Shown: piece by piece, positions 63,116 to 64,000 of the stretch | Position numbering within the stretch: position 1 is the stretch's first letter | How the letters are laid out: each line of letters opens with the position of its first letter | Notes under the pieces: generated by a model | Told to the model about the DNA's origin: nothing | Seen by the model: only the letters and a program-made list of their open reading frames with translations | The model's database searches: none | Assembly: GCA_021234155.1 (NCBI GenBank) | Contig: JAJEKV010000021.1 | Coordinates: 13,019,760 to 13,083,759 of the forward strand | Length of the DNA: 64,000 bases | DNA from: Isoetes taiwanensis | Taxonomy: Eukaryota; Streptophyta; Lycopodiopsida; Isoetales; Isoetaceae | Reading direction: 5' to 3' | Translations under genes and position numbers: made by a program

Positions 63116-64000
63116 TTATGGCTCATCAGCTGCACTTAAAATGGTCATAAAAGTATATCTATTTGGTTCCACGCCTTCTGATTGCATCTTCTGAAAAAGC
63201 ATCCAAGCTTCTCTTTTAAGGTTCTGATTGACATATGCTGAAATCATGGCAGTCCATGACATCACATTCTGATGTCTGATTTTGCCAAATAAAGCACGTG
63301 CATCCTCTAAGCTTCCACAACTGCCATACATTCTAATGACTGCAGAAGATAGCTCAACTTCAAACTCTAGCTTCTTCCCAATCATATGAGCATGCACAAG
63401 TTTGCCTTCTTCCAAAAATCCTGGATGTGAACATGCATCTAAGATGGTTCCAAAAGTAACCTTGTCTGGTTCTACACCATCACAACACATTTGCCTATAA
63501 ATCTTAAAGGCACTCATTTCATAGCCCTGCTCAGCATGAGCAGAAATAGCTGTAGTCCATGATATTGCGTCCCTCCTCTCCATATTGCTAATGACATGAC
63601 ATATATCCTTCAAAGATTTACATTTACTATACATTTTTAGAAGGGCATTTCCCACAACAGCATCAGAGTTGTAGTTTCTTTTAATACTGCTACAGTGAAT
63701 AAGCTTGCCATATGAAAATGCTTCCATAACTGAACAAGCATTAAAAGTAGCAGCAAAAATTGTTTCTTCAAGCTCCATACCTTCTGATTGTATCTGCTCA
63801 AAGAGATGGCGTGCATCTTTCCATCTTCCCCAATGCCCATAACCCTCAATCATGGTAATCCAATGACAGATGTTGCGCCTTGGTAAATTTTCAAAGACTT
63901 GCAGTGCATAATCAAGATGTCCTTGCTTAATCAAAGATATAATCTCTTCATGCTCATCCCTTGACCTCCTCTTCTTAGGAACTTCGTCAGCTAGGATGAG
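63116..64000 (-). CDS. PLS-class PPR gene, cut by window edge and lacking its C-terminal domain
   Basis: The minus-strand frame is open from the window edge to the stop at 63116 (about 295 codons visible). The edge-side residues VPKKRRSRDEHEEIISL are in frame with the array, so the gene continues beyond 64000. PPR motifs include HLDYALQVFENLPRRNICHW, VVGNALLKMYSKCKSLKD, DAISWTTAISAHAEQG, SSAVIRMYGSCGSLEDARAL and QNVMSWTAMISAYVNQN, the P-L-S alternation of plant organelle RNA factors. The protein stops after NRYTFMTILSAADEP, in the middle of a motif, with no E or DYW domain, so it is probably truncated or a pseudogene. It has no visible intron. Confidence 0.85.
   Translation of the reverse strand, partial: LILADEVPKKRRSRDEHEEIISLIKQGHLDYALQVFENLPRRNICHWITMIEGYGHWGRWKDARHLFEQIQSEGMELEETIFAATFNACSVMEAFSYGKLIHCSSIKRNYNSDAVVGNALLKMYSKCKSLKDICHVISNMERRDAISWTTAISAHAEQGYEMSAFKIYRQMCCDGVEPDKVTFGTILDACSHPGFLEEGKLVHAHMIGKKLEFEVELSSAVIRMYGSCGSLEDARALFGKIRHQNVMSWTAMISAYVNQNLKREAWMLFQKMQSEGVEPNRYTFMTILSAADEP

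Overview
The window is nuclear DNA of a land plant. Its genes have spliceosomal introns, it carries three intronless or fragmentary PLS-class PPR loci, and it is dominated by nested transposons. The long intronless PPR genes and the heavy LINE load would fit a fern, but that is inference; no sequence here identifies the species. Only two loci look like intact ordinary genes: a 15-exon glutamate-dehydrogenase-like gene (17880-24461) and an intronless PHT4;6/ANTR5-type anion transporter (34786-36156).

Layout. 1-318: a chimeric exon made of a MAPKKK kinase piece fused to a Pumilio-repeat piece. About 790-15427: a decayed CACTA (En/Spm) transposon with a Transposase_24-like gene on the minus strand, a TNP2 transposase on the plus strand, a DUF4216 exon, CGTCA-rich subterminal repeats and a right terminus reading CACTACAAGAG inward. 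Its interior contains two MULE-like non-autonomous elements with perfect 9-bp target duplications (6843-7837 and 10669-11469). 15474-16860: a broken PPR gene. 17880-24461: the GDH-like gene, with LINE fragments in introns 1 and 3. Its 3' half and downstream flank (about 23083-28547) are tandemly duplicated at about 28548-32629, giving a GDH pseudogene with several lesions. The first copy carries a 471-bp TRIM retroelement (5-bp TSD) whose empty site is still visible in the second copy, and a long perfect hairpin that the second copy lacks.

32730-33339 is a hAT MITE with an 8-bp TSD, inside an old L1-type LINE remnant. PHT4;6 follows, then a 0.94-kb element with long inverted repeats (37817-38754). 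From 39003 to 61350 four minus-strand LINE copies of one family alternate with a tRNA-derived SINE, a PPR gene (47006-49090) and a PIF/Harbinger element (55205-59792). This LINE family has an L1-type ORF1 (coiled coil plus RRM-like and C-terminal domains), an APE endonuclease and a reverse transcriptase. It ends in a small stem-loop followed by a microsatellite tail instead of poly(A): (TC)n, (TTTC)n or (ATTCT)n. The large (GA)n tracts in the window are mostly these tails or the SINE tail. A helitron-like terminus, a 66-bp tandem repeat and a PPR gene cut by the window edge complete the right side.

The points most worth a second look are the GDH-like protein (zinc-finger-like N-terminus, two of the classical GDH lysines replaced), the base-paired 3' hairpin of the LINE family with a compensatory base-pair change, and the SINE that appears to share that LINE 3' end.
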